This document shows, in pieces, positions 44,432 through 52,467 of a stretch of 64,000 bases of DNA (position 1 is its first letter; every line of letters starts with the position of its first letter). The notes below the pieces were generated by a model that saw nothing but the letters and a program-made list of their open reading frames with translations, did no database searches and had not been told where the DNA came from. The stretch is from Novosphingobium cyanobacteriorum (GTDB taxonomy: Bacteria > Pseudomonadota > Alphaproteobacteria > Sphingomonadales > Sphingomonadaceae). A program made the translations under genes and the position numbers. The DNA lies in assembly GCF_029436685.1 (NCBI RefSeq), contig NZ_JAROCY010000014.1:62001-126000 (forward strand), written 5' to 3'.

Positions 44432-45330
44432 TGGCGGAGCATCTGGACAGCACCGGCGATTTCCCCATCCGCGTGCGCGGAGTGAAGAACGTGTTCGGCG
44501 AGCACGTGGTGCACGACGGGCTGGACCTTGACGTGCGGCGGGGCGAGATCATCGGCGTGGTGGGCGGATCGGGCACGGGCAAGAGCGTGCTGATGCGATC
44601 GATCATCGGCCTGCAGATCCCCGCCGAGGGCGAGATCGAGGTGCTGGGCAGCACGATTACCGATGCGCGCGACGACGAGGACATCGACATCCGCAGCCGC
44701 TGGGGCGTGCTGTTCCAGGGCGGGGCGCTGTTTTCCACGCTGACCGTGGCGGAAAACGTGGAAGTGCCGCTGCGCGAATTCTATCCCGAGATCGGCGACG
44801 AGCTGCGGCACGAGATAGCGCGGTACAAGGTGCTGCTGTCGGGCCTGCCGGCCGAGGCGACGAGCAAGTTTCCCAGCGAGCTTTCCGGCGGCATGAAGAA
44901 GCGCGCCGGCCTGGCCCGGGCGCTGGCGCTTGATCCCGAACTGCTGTTCCTGGACGAGCCGACGGCGGGGCTGGACCCGATCGGCGCGGCGGCGTTCGAC
45001 AGCCTGATCAAGGGCTTGCAGCAGACCTTGGGGCTGACCGTGTTCCTGATCACGCACGATCTGGATACTCTTTACGAGATCTGTGATCGCGTGGCGGTGA
45101 TCGCTGACAAGAAGGTGATCGCGGTTGGCACGATTCCCGAGCTGCTGGCCACGGACCATCCGTGGATACAGGAATATTTCAACGGCCCACGCGGCCGCGC
45201 GGCCAAGGACGCGCAAAACCGGAACGACGCGGCCAAGGACGCGCAAAACCGGAACGACGCGGCCAGGGACGCGCAGGACCGCAATGCGCCGACGGGCGTT
45301 GTGGACAATCGTCCTGCAGGGCAGGCATAG
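44431..45330 (+). CDS. mlaF: Phospholipid-transport ABC ATPase MlaF
   Basis: A 299-residue ABC ATPase. Walker A GGSGTGKSVLM, Q-loop LFQGGALF, signature LSGGMKKRAGLARALA, Walker B LLFLDEPTAGLDP, and the switch histidine in LITHDLDT. The C-terminal ~45 residues after EYFNGPRGR are unusual: a ten-residue unit AAKDAQNRND is repeated nearly three times, encoded by 30-base tandem repeats. It lies directly after mlaE and 9 bases before mlaD. Confidence 0.94.
   Translation: MAEHLDSTGDFPIRVRGVKNVFGEHVVHDGLDLDVRRGEIIGVVGGSGTGKSVLMRSIIGLQIPAEGEIEVLGSTITDARDDEDIDIRSRWGVLFQGGALFSTLTVAENVEVPLREFYPEIGDELRHEIARYKVLLSGLPAEATSKFPSELSGGMKKRAGLARALALDPELLFLDEPTAGLDPIGAAAFDSLIKGLQQTLGLTVFLITHDLDTLYEICDRVAVIADKKVIAVGTIPELLATDHPWIQEYFNGPRGRAAKDAQNRNDAAKDAQNRNDAARDAQDRNAPTGVVDNRPAGQA
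45199..45288 (+). repeat. 30-base tandem repeat in the mlaF 3' end
   Basis: Three head-to-tail 30-base units (45199-45228, 45229-45258, 45259-45288). The first two are identical; the third has several substitutions. All are in frame and encode AAKDAQNRND-type decapeptides. Confidence 0.9.
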
Positions 45331-45339
45331 GGGCACGGC

Positions 45340-46278
45340 ATGGAAACGCGCGCAAACCACATCTGGGTCGGGGTCGTCACGCTGGCATTGCTGGCGGGCC
45401 TTGCCGCGCTGACCATCTGGATCGCCCGGCTGAACCAGGGCGAGCAGAACGAATACGACATCTTCTTCAAGCAGTCGGTCGACGGGCTGGCCAAGGGGTC
45501 GGAAGTTTCGTTCAGCGGCGTGCCTTCGGGGCAGGTGAAGGACATCGAGCTGTGGGAGAAGGATCCCGAGTTCGTGCGCGTGCGGATCAAGGTGGACAAG
45601 AAGGTGCCGATCCTGCTGGGCACCACCGCCAGCCTGCAGGGCAGCTTTACCGGGGTGACCACGATCCAGCTGCAGGGCGCGGTAAAGGGCGCGCCGCCGA
45701 TCGACCAGCCGGGGCCGGAGGGCGCGCCGGTGATCCCGACCAAGCGCAGCGGGCTGGGCGAGATCCTGTCCAACGCGCCGCTGCTGCTGGAACGGCTGGC
45801 CACGCTGACCGAGCGGTTGACCATGGTCCTGTCTGACAAGAACCAGAAGTCGATCGAGAACATCCTGGCCAATACCGACACGATGACGCGCAACCTGGCA
45901 GCGGCATCGCCCGACGTGAAGCGGACGCTGGCGGAACTGCAGGCCACGCTGCGGCAGGCCAACTATTCGCTGGCGAGCTTTGAAAAGCTGACGGATTCGG
46001 CCAACACGATGCTGAACGACGAGGGCAATGGCCTGGCCAAGCAGCTGCGCGCCACACTGAAATCGGCGCAGGCGGCGGCGGATTCGCTGCAGGCGACGCT
46101 GGACGATACCCGCCCCGGCATGAAGCAGCTGAACGAACGGACGCTGCCCGCGGCAGAGGCGATGATCCGCGACCTGCAGGCCACCAGCAAATCGCTGCGC
46201 GAGGTGACCGACAAGGTGAACGACCGCGGCGTGAGCGGGCTGGTCGGCGGGCCCAAGCTGCCCGACTACAAGAACTGA
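45340..46278 (+). CDS. mlaD: MlaD-type MCE-domain protein
   Basis: A 312-residue periplasmic lipid-binding subunit. One N-terminal membrane helix (about residues 8-30, IWVGVVTLALLAGLAALTIW), an MCE domain (about 35-120, including VSFSGVPSGQVKDIEL and FTGVTTIQLQG), then a long helical C-terminal region. It forms hexameric rings with MlaE and MlaF. ATG after GGGCACGGC; a lipoprotein gene follows 12 bases later. Confidence 0.93.
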   Translation: METRANHIWVGVVTLALLAGLAALTIWIARLNQGEQNEYDIFFKQSVDGLAKGSEVSFSGVPSGQVKDIELWEKDPEFVRVRIKVDKKVPILLGTTASLQGSFTGVTTIQLQGAVKGAPPIDQPGPEGAPVIPTKRSGLGEILSNAPLLLERLATLTERLTMVLSDKNQKSIENILANTDTMTRNLAAASPDVKRTLAELQATLRQANYSLASFEKLTDSANTMLNDEGNGLAKQLRATLKSAQAAADSLQATLDDTRPGMKQLNERTLPAAEAMIRDLQATSKSLREVTDKVNDRGVSGLVGGPKLPDYKN

Positions 46279-46290
46279 GGAGCGACCCGA

Positions 46291-46878
46291 ATGCGCAAGA
46301 CCCTGCTCATGTCCGCCGCCGCCCTCTCGCTGGCCGGGCTGTCGCTCGGCGGCTGCGTGAGCATCGGTGGCAAGGCGCCGGCATCGCTGCTGAGCCTGAC
46401 GCCCGAGGCTGCGCCTGCCACCGGCGCGACCGCCAGTGGCCAGCTGGCCGATGCGCTTTCCGTGCTGGAGCCCGGCGCCGACGCCAGCGTGGCAGTGCTG
46501 CGCGTGCCGGTGCGGATGGCCGGCGGCAACGTGGCCTACCTGAAGAAGATCGCCTGGGTGGAACGCCCGGCGCGCCAGTTCCAGCACCTGTTGGCCGAAA
46601 CGCTGCGCAGCCGCGGCAGCCGGCTGGTGGTGGAAGGTGACACCGCGACCAAGGGCATGAAGGTGGGCGGCCGCCTGCTGGCAATGGGCTATGACGAGGC
46701 GAGCGCCTCGGCCGTGGTGCGCTTTGACGCGATGAAGGCCTGGCCCGACGGCCGCGTGGAAACCCGCCGCTTTGAACACAGCGTGCCGGGCGTGAAGGCC
46801 GAGGGCGAGGACGTGGGCCCGGCACTGAACCAGGCGGCGAACGCGGTGGCGAAGGACGTGGCGGACTGGTTGGGGTGA
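46291..46878 (+). CDS. ABC-type transport auxiliary lipoprotein (PqiC-like)
   Basis: A 195-residue lipoprotein with signal ending SLGGC (Cys about residue 22). The body has the pattern of the PqiC/DUF330-type auxiliary component (SVAVLRVPVRMAGGNVAYLKKIAWVERPARQFQHLLAETL). As the fourth gene of the mlaEFD set it probably links the MCE complex to the outer membrane. Assignment is by context plus general pattern. Confidence 0.83.
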   Translation: MRKTLLMSAAALSLAGLSLGGCVSIGGKAPASLLSLTPEAAPATGATASGQLADALSVLEPGADASVAVLRVPVRMAGGNVAYLKKIAWVERPARQFQHLLAETLRSRGSRLVVEGDTATKGMKVGGRLLAMGYDEASASAVVRFDAMKAWPDGRVETRRFEHSVPGVKAEGEDVGPALNQAANAVAKDVADWLG

Positions 46879-46943
46879 CCGCCACGGTCATTGCAGATTG
46901 ACAGTGGATTGTTACCGTCCGGTGGCCAGATCGGGGTAGGGTT

Positions 46944-47114
46944 ATGGATGATCGCAAATTCCATGCTGCAGGAGCGCCGAAGCCTGAGCCCCATTTTCCG
47001 GAAACGTCGCTCGACAGCGTGTTTGGGTGCTTGAAATCCGAGCGGCCTGCGCTTCCGATTGAAGAGATGGACATTGCGGTGGCGGCTGAGGCCGTGCGCC
47101 GGTCGCGTGGCTGA
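46944..47114 (+). CDS. Small hypothetical ORF (possible AbrB-type antitoxin remnant)
   Basis: A 56-residue frame. Its C-terminal half, FGCLKSERPALPIEEMDIAVAAEAVRRSR, resembles the toxin-binding tails of AbrB/VapB-type antitoxins (FG-x-LK ... EEM-x-x-AI ... RR), but the N-terminal DNA-binding part is missing and no toxin gene follows. It starts 65 bases after the mla lipoprotein gene and ends 25 bases before the next gene. It may be expressed or be a decayed remnant. Confidence 0.35.
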   Translation: MDDRKFHAAGAPKPEPHFPETSLDSVFGCLKSERPALPIEEMDIAVAAEAVRRSRG

Positions 47115-47139
47115 AGCCCGCTCGTCTTGGGGCGGTTTG

Positions 47140-47733
47140 ATGAACATGCGGCTCGGCACTATGGCTATTCTTTTCGCGGTTGGCGGTCTCGCTGCGGGCT
47201 GTTCCAACCGCGATGATGAAGCAAAAGCGCCTGTTGTAGCTACCGCTCAACCGCAATCGAAGGATCGCCTTGCCACAAGTGCAACGCCCAGACCGGCACT
47301 GGAGGCTAAATCCGATCCCGTTTTGACAGCGGATGGGGTGACCGGAGCACGGATCGGCACGTCTTGGCGAACGGTATCCAAGTCTTTCGAGACGCAAGGC
47401 GCCTATGGCGATGATGCAAGTGGTTGTGAAACCTACCTTCATCGTGACGGTAAATTCGGCGCCATGGTCATCGAGGACAAGATCGTCAGGGTCGAAGTCT
47501 ACGAGCCGGGCATACGCACCGCCGATGGCGTCGGCATCGGTTCGACCTTGGCCGAACTTAAAAAGGCTTACGGGAATCGCTTGATCGCAGAGAAGAATAT
47601 CTATGACGGCGAAGACATTCAATTTGTCTGGACATCGAAGGACCGTGGGCTGGTTTTTTACACGGACAAAGGCAAAGTAAGGTTCATGGCGGGTGGTGGC
47701 CCAGCAATCCGTTACGTTGAAGGTTGCCTCTAG
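47140..47733 (+). CDS. Hypothetical lipoprotein
   Basis: A 197-residue protein from ATG 47140 with a lipoprotein signal (VGGLAAGC). The mature part has two similar half-motifs, GARIGTSWRTVSKSF and GVGIGSTLAELKKAYGNR, each G-x-x-x-G-[ST]-[SL]...V/L...[FY], plus paired cysteines (SGCETY and the final YVEGCL). No function is known to me. Base composition is visibly less GC-rich than in neighbouring genes, suggesting recent acquisition. Confidence 0.75.
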   Translation: MNMRLGTMAILFAVGGLAAGCSNRDDEAKAPVVATAQPQSKDRLATSATPRPALEAKSDPVLTADGVTGARIGTSWRTVSKSFETQGAYGDDASGCETYLHRDGKFGAMVIEDKIVRVEVYEPGIRTADGVGIGSTLAELKKAYGNRLIAEKNIYDGEDIQFVWTSKDRGLVFYTDKGKVRFMAGGGPAIRYVEGCL

Positions 47734-47737
47734 GCGA

Positions 47738-47992
47738 TCACCCTTCTGCCTTCTTCCGTCGCGTTTCCCAGCCCTTCTTGGCCGCCTCGCTGCGGTTGCG
47801 TTCGCTTGTGCGTGAGGTGTCCTTGCGGCCCGAACCGCTGCGCTTGCCGCCGCCGTCCTGTTTGTTGACGGTGGCCCAGGCGCGGTGTTCGGCTTCGTCT
47901 TTCGATAGGCCGCGTTCTTCGTAGCCTTCCTCGATGTGCTCAGCCTTGCGCTTCTGCTTGGCGGTATAAGCGTCTTTGTCGCCCTGGGGCAT
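47738..47992 (-). CDS. Small basic protein, 'plasmid stabilisation'-like
   Basis: An 84-residue, highly charged protein beginning MPQGDKDAYTAKQKRKAEHIEEGYEERG and continuing with AEHRAWATVNKQDGGGKRSGSG. Proteins with this pattern are often annotated as plasmid stabilisation proteins in alphaproteobacteria, but no mechanism is established that I know of. ATG 47992 is the natural start; the frame runs upstream through the ATP12 gene. Convergent with the hypothetical lipoprotein gene, 4 bases apart. Confidence 0.75.
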   Translation of the reverse strand: MPQGDKDAYTAKQKRKAEHIEEGYEERGLSKDEAEHRAWATVNKQDGGGKRSGSGRKDTSRTSERNRSEAAKKGWETRRKKAEG

Positions 47993-48041
47993 GGCGTGCT
48001 CTCCTTCGCCGGTGACGAAGGAAAAGCGCTTCCGGTGCCGG

Positions 48042-48737
48042 TCAGTTCCGGGCGAGGGCGGCGAAGCGGGCGGCGGCGTGGAAGGCGGCGCCGCGCCGGT
48101 GGCGCCTCTCCATCGCCTCGGCATCCTTGCCCCACAGTTCGGCCTGCCAGTCTTCCTCGAGATTGGCGGCGTTCCACAGCGCCGCCACGTCCGCGCCGGG
48201 TTCGATCGCAGCGAGGCCCAGCGTCAGCGATGCCGCAAGGCTGGTGGTATTGCGCAGCGCGGCGAGCGCGAAGGCGTCGAGCCTTTCCAGTTCGGCGCGC
48301 AGGGCTTCGAGCGTTTCGGCGGGCTGGGGGCGGTGCATGATCCCGGCCACGCGCACGAAGCGCACGGCGTGGCGGGCTTCGGCGGCCACAAGCAGCGGCT
48401 CCCACACTTCGCGCTGGCGGCCGGCGAGCGGCTCGTCGGGCTCGGCACGGTAGCACAGCGTGTCGGTCTCGCCATAGGGCAGCAGTTCCATGATCGCGCG
48501 GGCGCGTTCGGGCGCGACGACATCGATGGCGTAATCGGCCATGTCACGGAACAGGAAGGCGGACGGGTCGATTGCCTCGCCCTGTCCGGCCCATTCGGCG
48601 GCCATGGCCTCTGCCAGCGCGGCAGTGGGCACGGCCTGCGGGCGGCCGCCCACGGTCTTTACCGCGCGGCCATCGAGCAGCACGCGGTATCCGGCGGCTT
48701 CGTGACCAACACTGACCAGCTTGTAGAAACGCTTCAT
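48042..48737 (-). CDS. ATP12 family chaperone
   Basis: A 231-residue homologue of mitochondrial ATP12, an assembly factor for the F1-ATPase alpha subunit. It begins MKRFYKLVSVGHEAAGYRVLLDGRAVKTVGGRP, has the block EWAGQGEAIDP and DTLCYRAEPDEPLAGRQ, and ends with an LAALW...EEDWQAELWGKDAEAMERR segment typical of the family. Its ATG overlaps the stop of the small membrane gene upstream, in a minus-strand run from crcB. Confidence 0.92.
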   Translation of the reverse strand: MKRFYKLVSVGHEAAGYRVLLDGRAVKTVGGRPQAVPTAALAEAMAAEWAGQGEAIDPSAFLFRDMADYAIDVVAPERARAIMELLPYGETDTLCYRAEPDEPLAGRQREVWEPLLVAAEARHAVRFVRVAGIMHRPQPAETLEALRAELERLDAFALAALRNTTSLAASLTLGLAAIEPGADVAALWNAANLEEDWQAELWGKDAEAMERRHRRGAAFHAAARFAALARN

Positions 48738-48943
48738 TCGGGACTTTTCCAACGCTTTGCCAGAAGCGGGGGCAGCGCGAAGAAATCGACGAGGCCCGCG
48801 CCGATGAGGATATAGCCGAGGGTGGGCGGGAACGCGCCGTATCGGCCGGACAGCAGCACGACCCCGGCGAGCGCCAGCAGCGCGCCCGAAAGCCGCACCG
48901 CCTGCAGCACCATGAACCGTGCGAACGCGGGATCGCCGTTCAT
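48734..48943 (-). CDS. Small two-helix membrane protein
   Basis: A 69-residue protein from ATG 48943 with two hydrophobic segments ([16 protein letters not shown] and GYILIGAGLVDFFALPPLLA) and a basic end. It overlaps the HAD gene upstream and the ATP12 gene downstream by 4 bases each, which supports real translation. Family unknown to me. Confidence 0.75.
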   Translation of the reverse strand: MNGDPAFARFMVLQAVRLSGALLALAGVVLLSGRYGAFPPTLGYILIGAGLVDFFALPPLLAKRWKSPE

Positions 48944-49602
48944 TCCATGCCCCGCAGCAGCAGGCGCAGCTCTGCCATCGAGCCGGCCACCGCCTCGGCC
49001 CCGGCCTCTACCAGTTCCTGCGGGTGGTGGTATCCCCAATCGACCCCGAAGGCGCGCACGCCGGCGTTGACGGCCATCTCCATGTCATAGGCGGTGTCGC
49101 CGATCATGGCGGTGTGGGCGCGCTCCGCCCCGGTCGCTTCAAGGCACGCGTCGATCATCGAAGGGTGCGGCTTGCTGGGATGGCGGTCTGCGGTCTGCAG
49201 GGTGACGAAGTGGCCGGCAAGGCCGTGGGTGGCGAGGCAGTGGGCCAGGCCACGGTCGCTCTTGCCGGTGGCGACGCCGAGCAGCCAGCCGGCTGCGGCC
49301 AGTTCCTCGATCAGCGCGGCGATGCCTTCATAGAGCGGTTCGCCGACAAGCCCAGCCTCGCGCCGGGTGCGGAACGCGTTCTTGTAGAGCTCGGAAAGCT
49401 GGGCATGATGCTCGTGCTCGCCTTCCGGATGCAGGCGGCGCATCGCTTCATGCAGCGAGAGGCCGACGACGCGGCGGGTCTCGTTGCGATCGGGCGCGGG
49501 CAGGCCGAAGGCGGCGAATGCGCGGTCCATCGCGGCGCAGATATCGGCCTGGCTGTCCACCAGCGTGCCGTCGCAATCGAAGATGGCGAGGCGCACGCTC
49601 AT
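48940..49602 (-). CDS. HAD-superfamily hydrolase (phosphoglycolate-phosphatase-like)
   Basis: A 220-residue haloacid dehalogenase-like phosphatase. Motif I FDCDGTLVDS at the N-terminus, motif II VATGKSDRG, the lysine in SKPHP and motif IV MIGDTAYDMEMA. The cap domain is the alpha-helical C1 type. Substrate could be phosphoglycolate or another small phosphate. Overlaps neighbours by 4 bases on both sides. Confidence 0.9.
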   Translation of the reverse strand: MSVRLAIFDCDGTLVDSQADICAAMDRAFAAFGLPAPDRNETRRVVGLSLHEAMRRLHPEGEHEHHAQLSELYKNAFRTRREAGLVGEPLYEGIAALIEELAAAGWLLGVATGKSDRGLAHCLATHGLAGHFVTLQTADRHPSKPHPSMIDACLEATGAERAHTAMIGDTAYDMEMAVNAGVRAFGVDWGYHHPQELVEAGAEAVAGSMAELRLLLRGME

Positions 49603-50198
49603 GCCGGAATCCCCCGCATCAGCGCGGCCAGCGCAGGGCTGCCGGCGGCGGCCAGACCATCGGCCACGCGGGCGCGGTCATCGGCGGGCTTGTTCTGCGA
49701 AAGCTTGAAGGTGGGGCGCCAGGCCACCACTTCCAGCTCGAAGCCGGCGATGGAATCCATCATCCGGGAAAGCGTGGCGGCGGGCATCTTGTCCATCGTC
49801 CAGGCCTGCCCTTCAAGCCGCGCCTCGTTCCGCGCGGAGAGCGTTTCGAGCAGGCCGTGCAGGCCATCGCGATCCATGCGGCGGACGCGGCCCTCCATCT
49901 CGAGCGCGACGTAGTTCCATGTCGGCACCTGCGCCTGATCGGCATACCAGCGCGGGCTGACATAGCCATCGGGCCCGTTGACCACGGCCAGCGCCGTCAC
50001 CCCGTCAAGATGGCGGGTGAGGGCGTTGCCGCGCGAGAGGTGGAACTGCACCGCGCCGTCTCCGGTGGAAAGCAGCGCGGTGTGGGCCACGCGCGGGCCT
50101 TCCGGCGTAGTGGCGAAGATCATGCCGAAGCCGATCTCGTCCACCAGCGCCTGATGCAGGGCGTGGTCGTCGCTGCGGAAGGCCGGATTGGGATGCAT
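49599..50198 (-). CDS. PaiB-family FMN-binding protein
   Basis: A 199-residue split-barrel flavin-binding protein of the PaiB family. It starts MHPNPAFRSDD and has the family blocks IFATTPEGPRVAHTALL, FHLSRGNALTRHL and GPDGYVSPRWYADQAQVPTWNY. In Bacillus PaiB is linked to negative regulation of sporulation and protease genes; in proteobacteria the role is unclear. The ATG overlaps the pseudouridine synthase stop by 1 base. Confidence 0.9.
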   Translation of the reverse strand: MHPNPAFRSDDHALHQALVDEIGFGMIFATTPEGPRVAHTALLSTGDGAVQFHLSRGNALTRHLDGVTALAVVNGPDGYVSPRWYADQAQVPTWNYVALEMEGRVRRMDRDGLHGLLETLSARNEARLEGQAWTMDKMPAATLSRMMDSIAGFELEVVAWRPTFKLSQNKPADDRARVADGLAAAGSPALAALMRGIPA

Positions 50199-51490
50199 CA
50201 GCGCTTGGGGCCGGCCGGCTTGCCAGGCGAAGGCTTGCGCGGGGCCGGCTTGCGCGCGGGGGCGGGTCTGGCGGCGGGTTTGGCGCCGGGCTTGGCCCCC
50301 GGCTTTGCCGCGGCGCGCTTGGGGCCGGGCTTGGCGCCGGCCTTCTGTCCGGTGGGCTTGCGGCTCGATCCGCCGTCGGCGCGCTTGCGGCGTTCGCCAC
50401 GGCGTTCCTTGCGGTATTCCTTGGCGTGCTGCTTGGCGGCGCGCTTCTGGATGTCGCGCTCGGGCACCAGCTTCGGCGCTTCCAGCTCGATGTCGCCCTC
50501 TTCCTCGTGAAAGCCCAGCTGCTCCATGCTCGCCGCGAAGTGCGAAGGCAGCGGCGCGGTCACGTCGATCCAGTCACCTTCGGGGTGCTCGATGCGCAGG
50601 CGGCGGGCGTGGAGGTGCATCTTGCGGCTGATGCTGCCGGTGAGGAACGCGGCCTGCCCGCCATACTTGCCATCGCCGACGATGGGGTGGCCGATGGCGG
50701 CCATGTGCACGCGCAGCTGGTGGGTGCGCCCGGTCAGCGGCTGCAGTTCCACCCAGGCGGCGCTGTTACCGGCGCGGCTGATCACGCGATAGCGGCTGCG
50801 CGCGGACTGGCCCTGCCCGCTTTCGTCCACCATCATCTTCTCGCCGCCGGTGCCCGGCTGCTTGGCGATGGGCAGTTCGATCAGGCCGTCCTTGATCTCG
50901 GGCACGCCGGTGACCAGAGCCCAGTAGATCTTGCGCGCGGTGCGCCCGGAAAAGCGCTTGGAAAAGAACGCGGCGCTGCCCGGGGTGCGGGCGATCAGCA
51001 GGACGCCGGAGGTATCCTTGTCAAGCCGGTGGACCAGGCGCGGGCGCGGGCCGTCACCATCGGCATAGGCATCGAGCAGGCCATCGACGTGTTCGTGCGT
51101 GCCGCTGCCGCCCTGCGTGGCAAGGCCCGGCGGCTTGTTGAGCACGATCGCGGCGCGGTCCTTTTCCAGCACCATCGATTCGGCCAGCTGGATCTGCTCC
51201 TCGGTCAACGGCTTGCGCGCGCGGACGCCCTTGATGCCGCTGTTGACCGGGGTGGCGCCGCCCGGCGGCACGCGCAGCACCTGGCCCGCGGCAAGCCGGG
51301 TGTCGACATCGGCGCGCTTTCCATCCACGCGGATCTGCCCGGTGCGGGCCCAGCGCGATACGGTGGCGAAGCCCACCTGCGGCAGGTGGCGCTTGAACCA
51401 GCGGTCAAGCCGGATGTCGTCATCATCGCGCGCCACGGTGAACTGGCGCACGTCGGCATCGTTGCCGGCGCTCTTTCCGATCCCGCTCAT
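50198..51490 (-). CDS. RluA-family pseudouridine synthase with basic C-terminal tail
   Basis: A 430-residue rRNA pseudouridine synthase of the RluC/RluD group. An N-terminal S4 RNA-binding region (about residues 25-85), then the catalytic domain with the aspartate in RLVHRLDKDTSG and the block LTGRTHQLRVHMAAIGHPIVGD. After about residue 330 there is a long, highly basic tail rich in Lys, Pro, Ala and Gly (repeated AGAKPG/KPAPRK units), absent from enterobacterial enzymes. The ATG overlaps the crcB stop by 4 bases. Confidence 0.92.
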   Translation of the reverse strand: MSGIGKSAGNDADVRQFTVARDDDDIRLDRWFKRHLPQVGFATVSRWARTGQIRVDGKRADVDTRLAAGQVLRVPPGGATPVNSGIKGVRARKPLTEEQIQLAESMVLEKDRAAIVLNKPPGLATQGGSGTHEHVDGLLDAYADGDGPRPRLVHRLDKDTSGVLLIARTPGSAAFFSKRFSGRTARKIYWALVTGVPEIKDGLIELPIAKQPGTGGEKMMVDESGQGQSARSRYRVISRAGNSAAWVELQPLTGRTHQLRVHMAAIGHPIVGDGKYGGQAAFLTGSISRKMHLHARRLRIEHPEGDWIDVTAPLPSHFAASMEQLGFHEEEGDIELEAPKLVPERDIQKRAAKQHAKEYRKERRGERRKRADGGSSRKPTGQKAGAKPGPKRAAAKPGAKPGAKPAARPAPARKPAPRKPSPGKPAGPKR

Positions 51491-51894
51491 GCTGCAGCCC
51501 TCATCACGAAAAGCCCGCCGAACAGCGCGAGGAACCCGGCCAGCAGCGACATGCCGACATAGAGCGCGGCCATGCCGAGCGCGCCGCGTTCCACGAACAG
51601 CGCGAATTCCAGCGCGAAGGAGGAGAACGTGGTGTAGCCGCCGAGCACGCCGACGGCGAGCAGCAGGCGCAGCGGTTCCGACCCGCCGTTGCGCACCAGC
51701 CAGCCGGTGAGCAGGCCCATCAGCGCAGAGCCGAGCACGTTGGCGGTGAGGGTGGCCCAGGGAAAGGCGCTGGCGGAAACGGGGCCGATGGCCGCGGTCC
51801 AGGCGCGCCCGGTAAGGAAGCGCAGCCACGCGCCCAGCGCGCCGCCGCCAGCCACAAGCAGCGATGCCATCGGGAAGGAAGGTGATGTTGTCAT
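51487..51894 (-). CDS. crcB: Fluoride ion exporter CrcB
   Basis: A 135-residue four-helix membrane protein forming dual-topology fluoride channels. Family motifs are GGALGAWLRF, WATLTANVLGSALMG and GVLGGYTTFSSFALE. ATG 51894 (MTTSPSFPM). It heads the minus-strand run down to ATP12. I looked for a fluoride riboswitch upstream and did not see one. Confidence 0.94.
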   Translation of the reverse strand: MTTSPSFPMASLLVAGGGALGAWLRFLTGRAWTAAIGPVSASAFPWATLTANVLGSALMGLLTGWLVRNGGSEPLRLLLAVGVLGGYTTFSSFALEFALFVERGALGMAALYVGMSLLAGFLALFGGLFVMRAAA

Positions 51895-52080
51895 TGCCGG
51901 CCCCTTAGCCGCAGTGGCCGCCAATTGCACGAGTTTGCTTGCCTTTGTGGCGGGGAATCGGTATCGGGCCGCCGGTTCGAGCCGGTCCTGTTCGGAGTCG
52001 GCCCGTTTTGTGTTTCCGGATTTGGGCGACTCCCGCCGCGCAGCGGGCTCTGGCCAATGGCTTTTGAGGTATAGCGGTTT

Positions 52081-52287
52081 ATGCAGATTCTCGTTCGCGA
52101 TAACAACGTCGACCAGGCCCTTCGTGCGCTCAAGAAGAAGCTGCAGCGTGAAGGCGTTTATCGCGAAATGAAGCTGCGTCGCCACTACGAGAAGCCCTCG
52201 GAAAAGCGCGCTCGCGAGAAGGCTGCCGCCGTGCGCCGCGCCCGCAAGCTTGAGCGCAAGCGCGCCGAGCGCGACGGTGCGAAGTAA
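52081..52287 (+). CDS. rpsU: 30S ribosomal protein S21
   Basis: A 68-residue, very basic small-subunit protein. [21 protein letters not shown] opens the family, followed by [22 protein letters not shown]. Lies alone after a 186-base leader and before two hairpins. Start and length are standard. Confidence 0.97.
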   Translation: MQILVRDNNVDQALRALKKKLQREGVYREMKLRRHYEKPSEKRAREKAAAVRRARKLERKRAERDGAK

Positions 52288-52313
52288 GACTCGGGCCAAG
52301 TAAGAGGCGGATC

Positions 52314-52393
52314 GGGAGAGGCCTCCTCTCCCATCTACCCACTTGCGATAGGCCCCTTGCTGGGCCAAGAGGGCGCCGTCAGCGGCGCCCTTT
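52314..52393 (+). terminator. Tandem terminator hairpins after rpsU
   Basis: First hairpin GGGAGAGG/CCTCTCCC with loop CCT (52314-52332). Second GGGCGCCG/CGGCGCCC with loop TCAG (52371-52390) followed by TTT. The second has the form of an intrinsic terminator. Confidence 0.6.
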
Positions 52394-52467
52394 GCGCATC
52401 CGCCCGGTGCGGGCGCGAATCGCCGCATCAGGCTTCGTGTTTCGGGGAACACCCCAGAGGGGAAACA

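Noticed and set aside
45199..45288. CRISPR-like array
   Set aside because: The 30-base repeats are contiguous with no spacers and are in frame within mlaF.
44293..46779. An 828-codon minus-strand frame opposite the mla genes
   Set aside because: It covers three well-supported plus-strand genes and has the low-complexity composition of an antisense shadow.
51960..52010. T-arm-like sequence (GGTTCGAGCC) upstream of rpsU, possible tRNA fragment
   Set aside because: Only the loop and a 4-bp stem fit; no acceptor, anticodon or D-arm can be paired.
51895..52080. Fluoride riboswitch upstream of crcB
   Set aside because: The minus-strand leader does not show the conserved GGNGAUGG start or the pseudoknot partner that I would expect.
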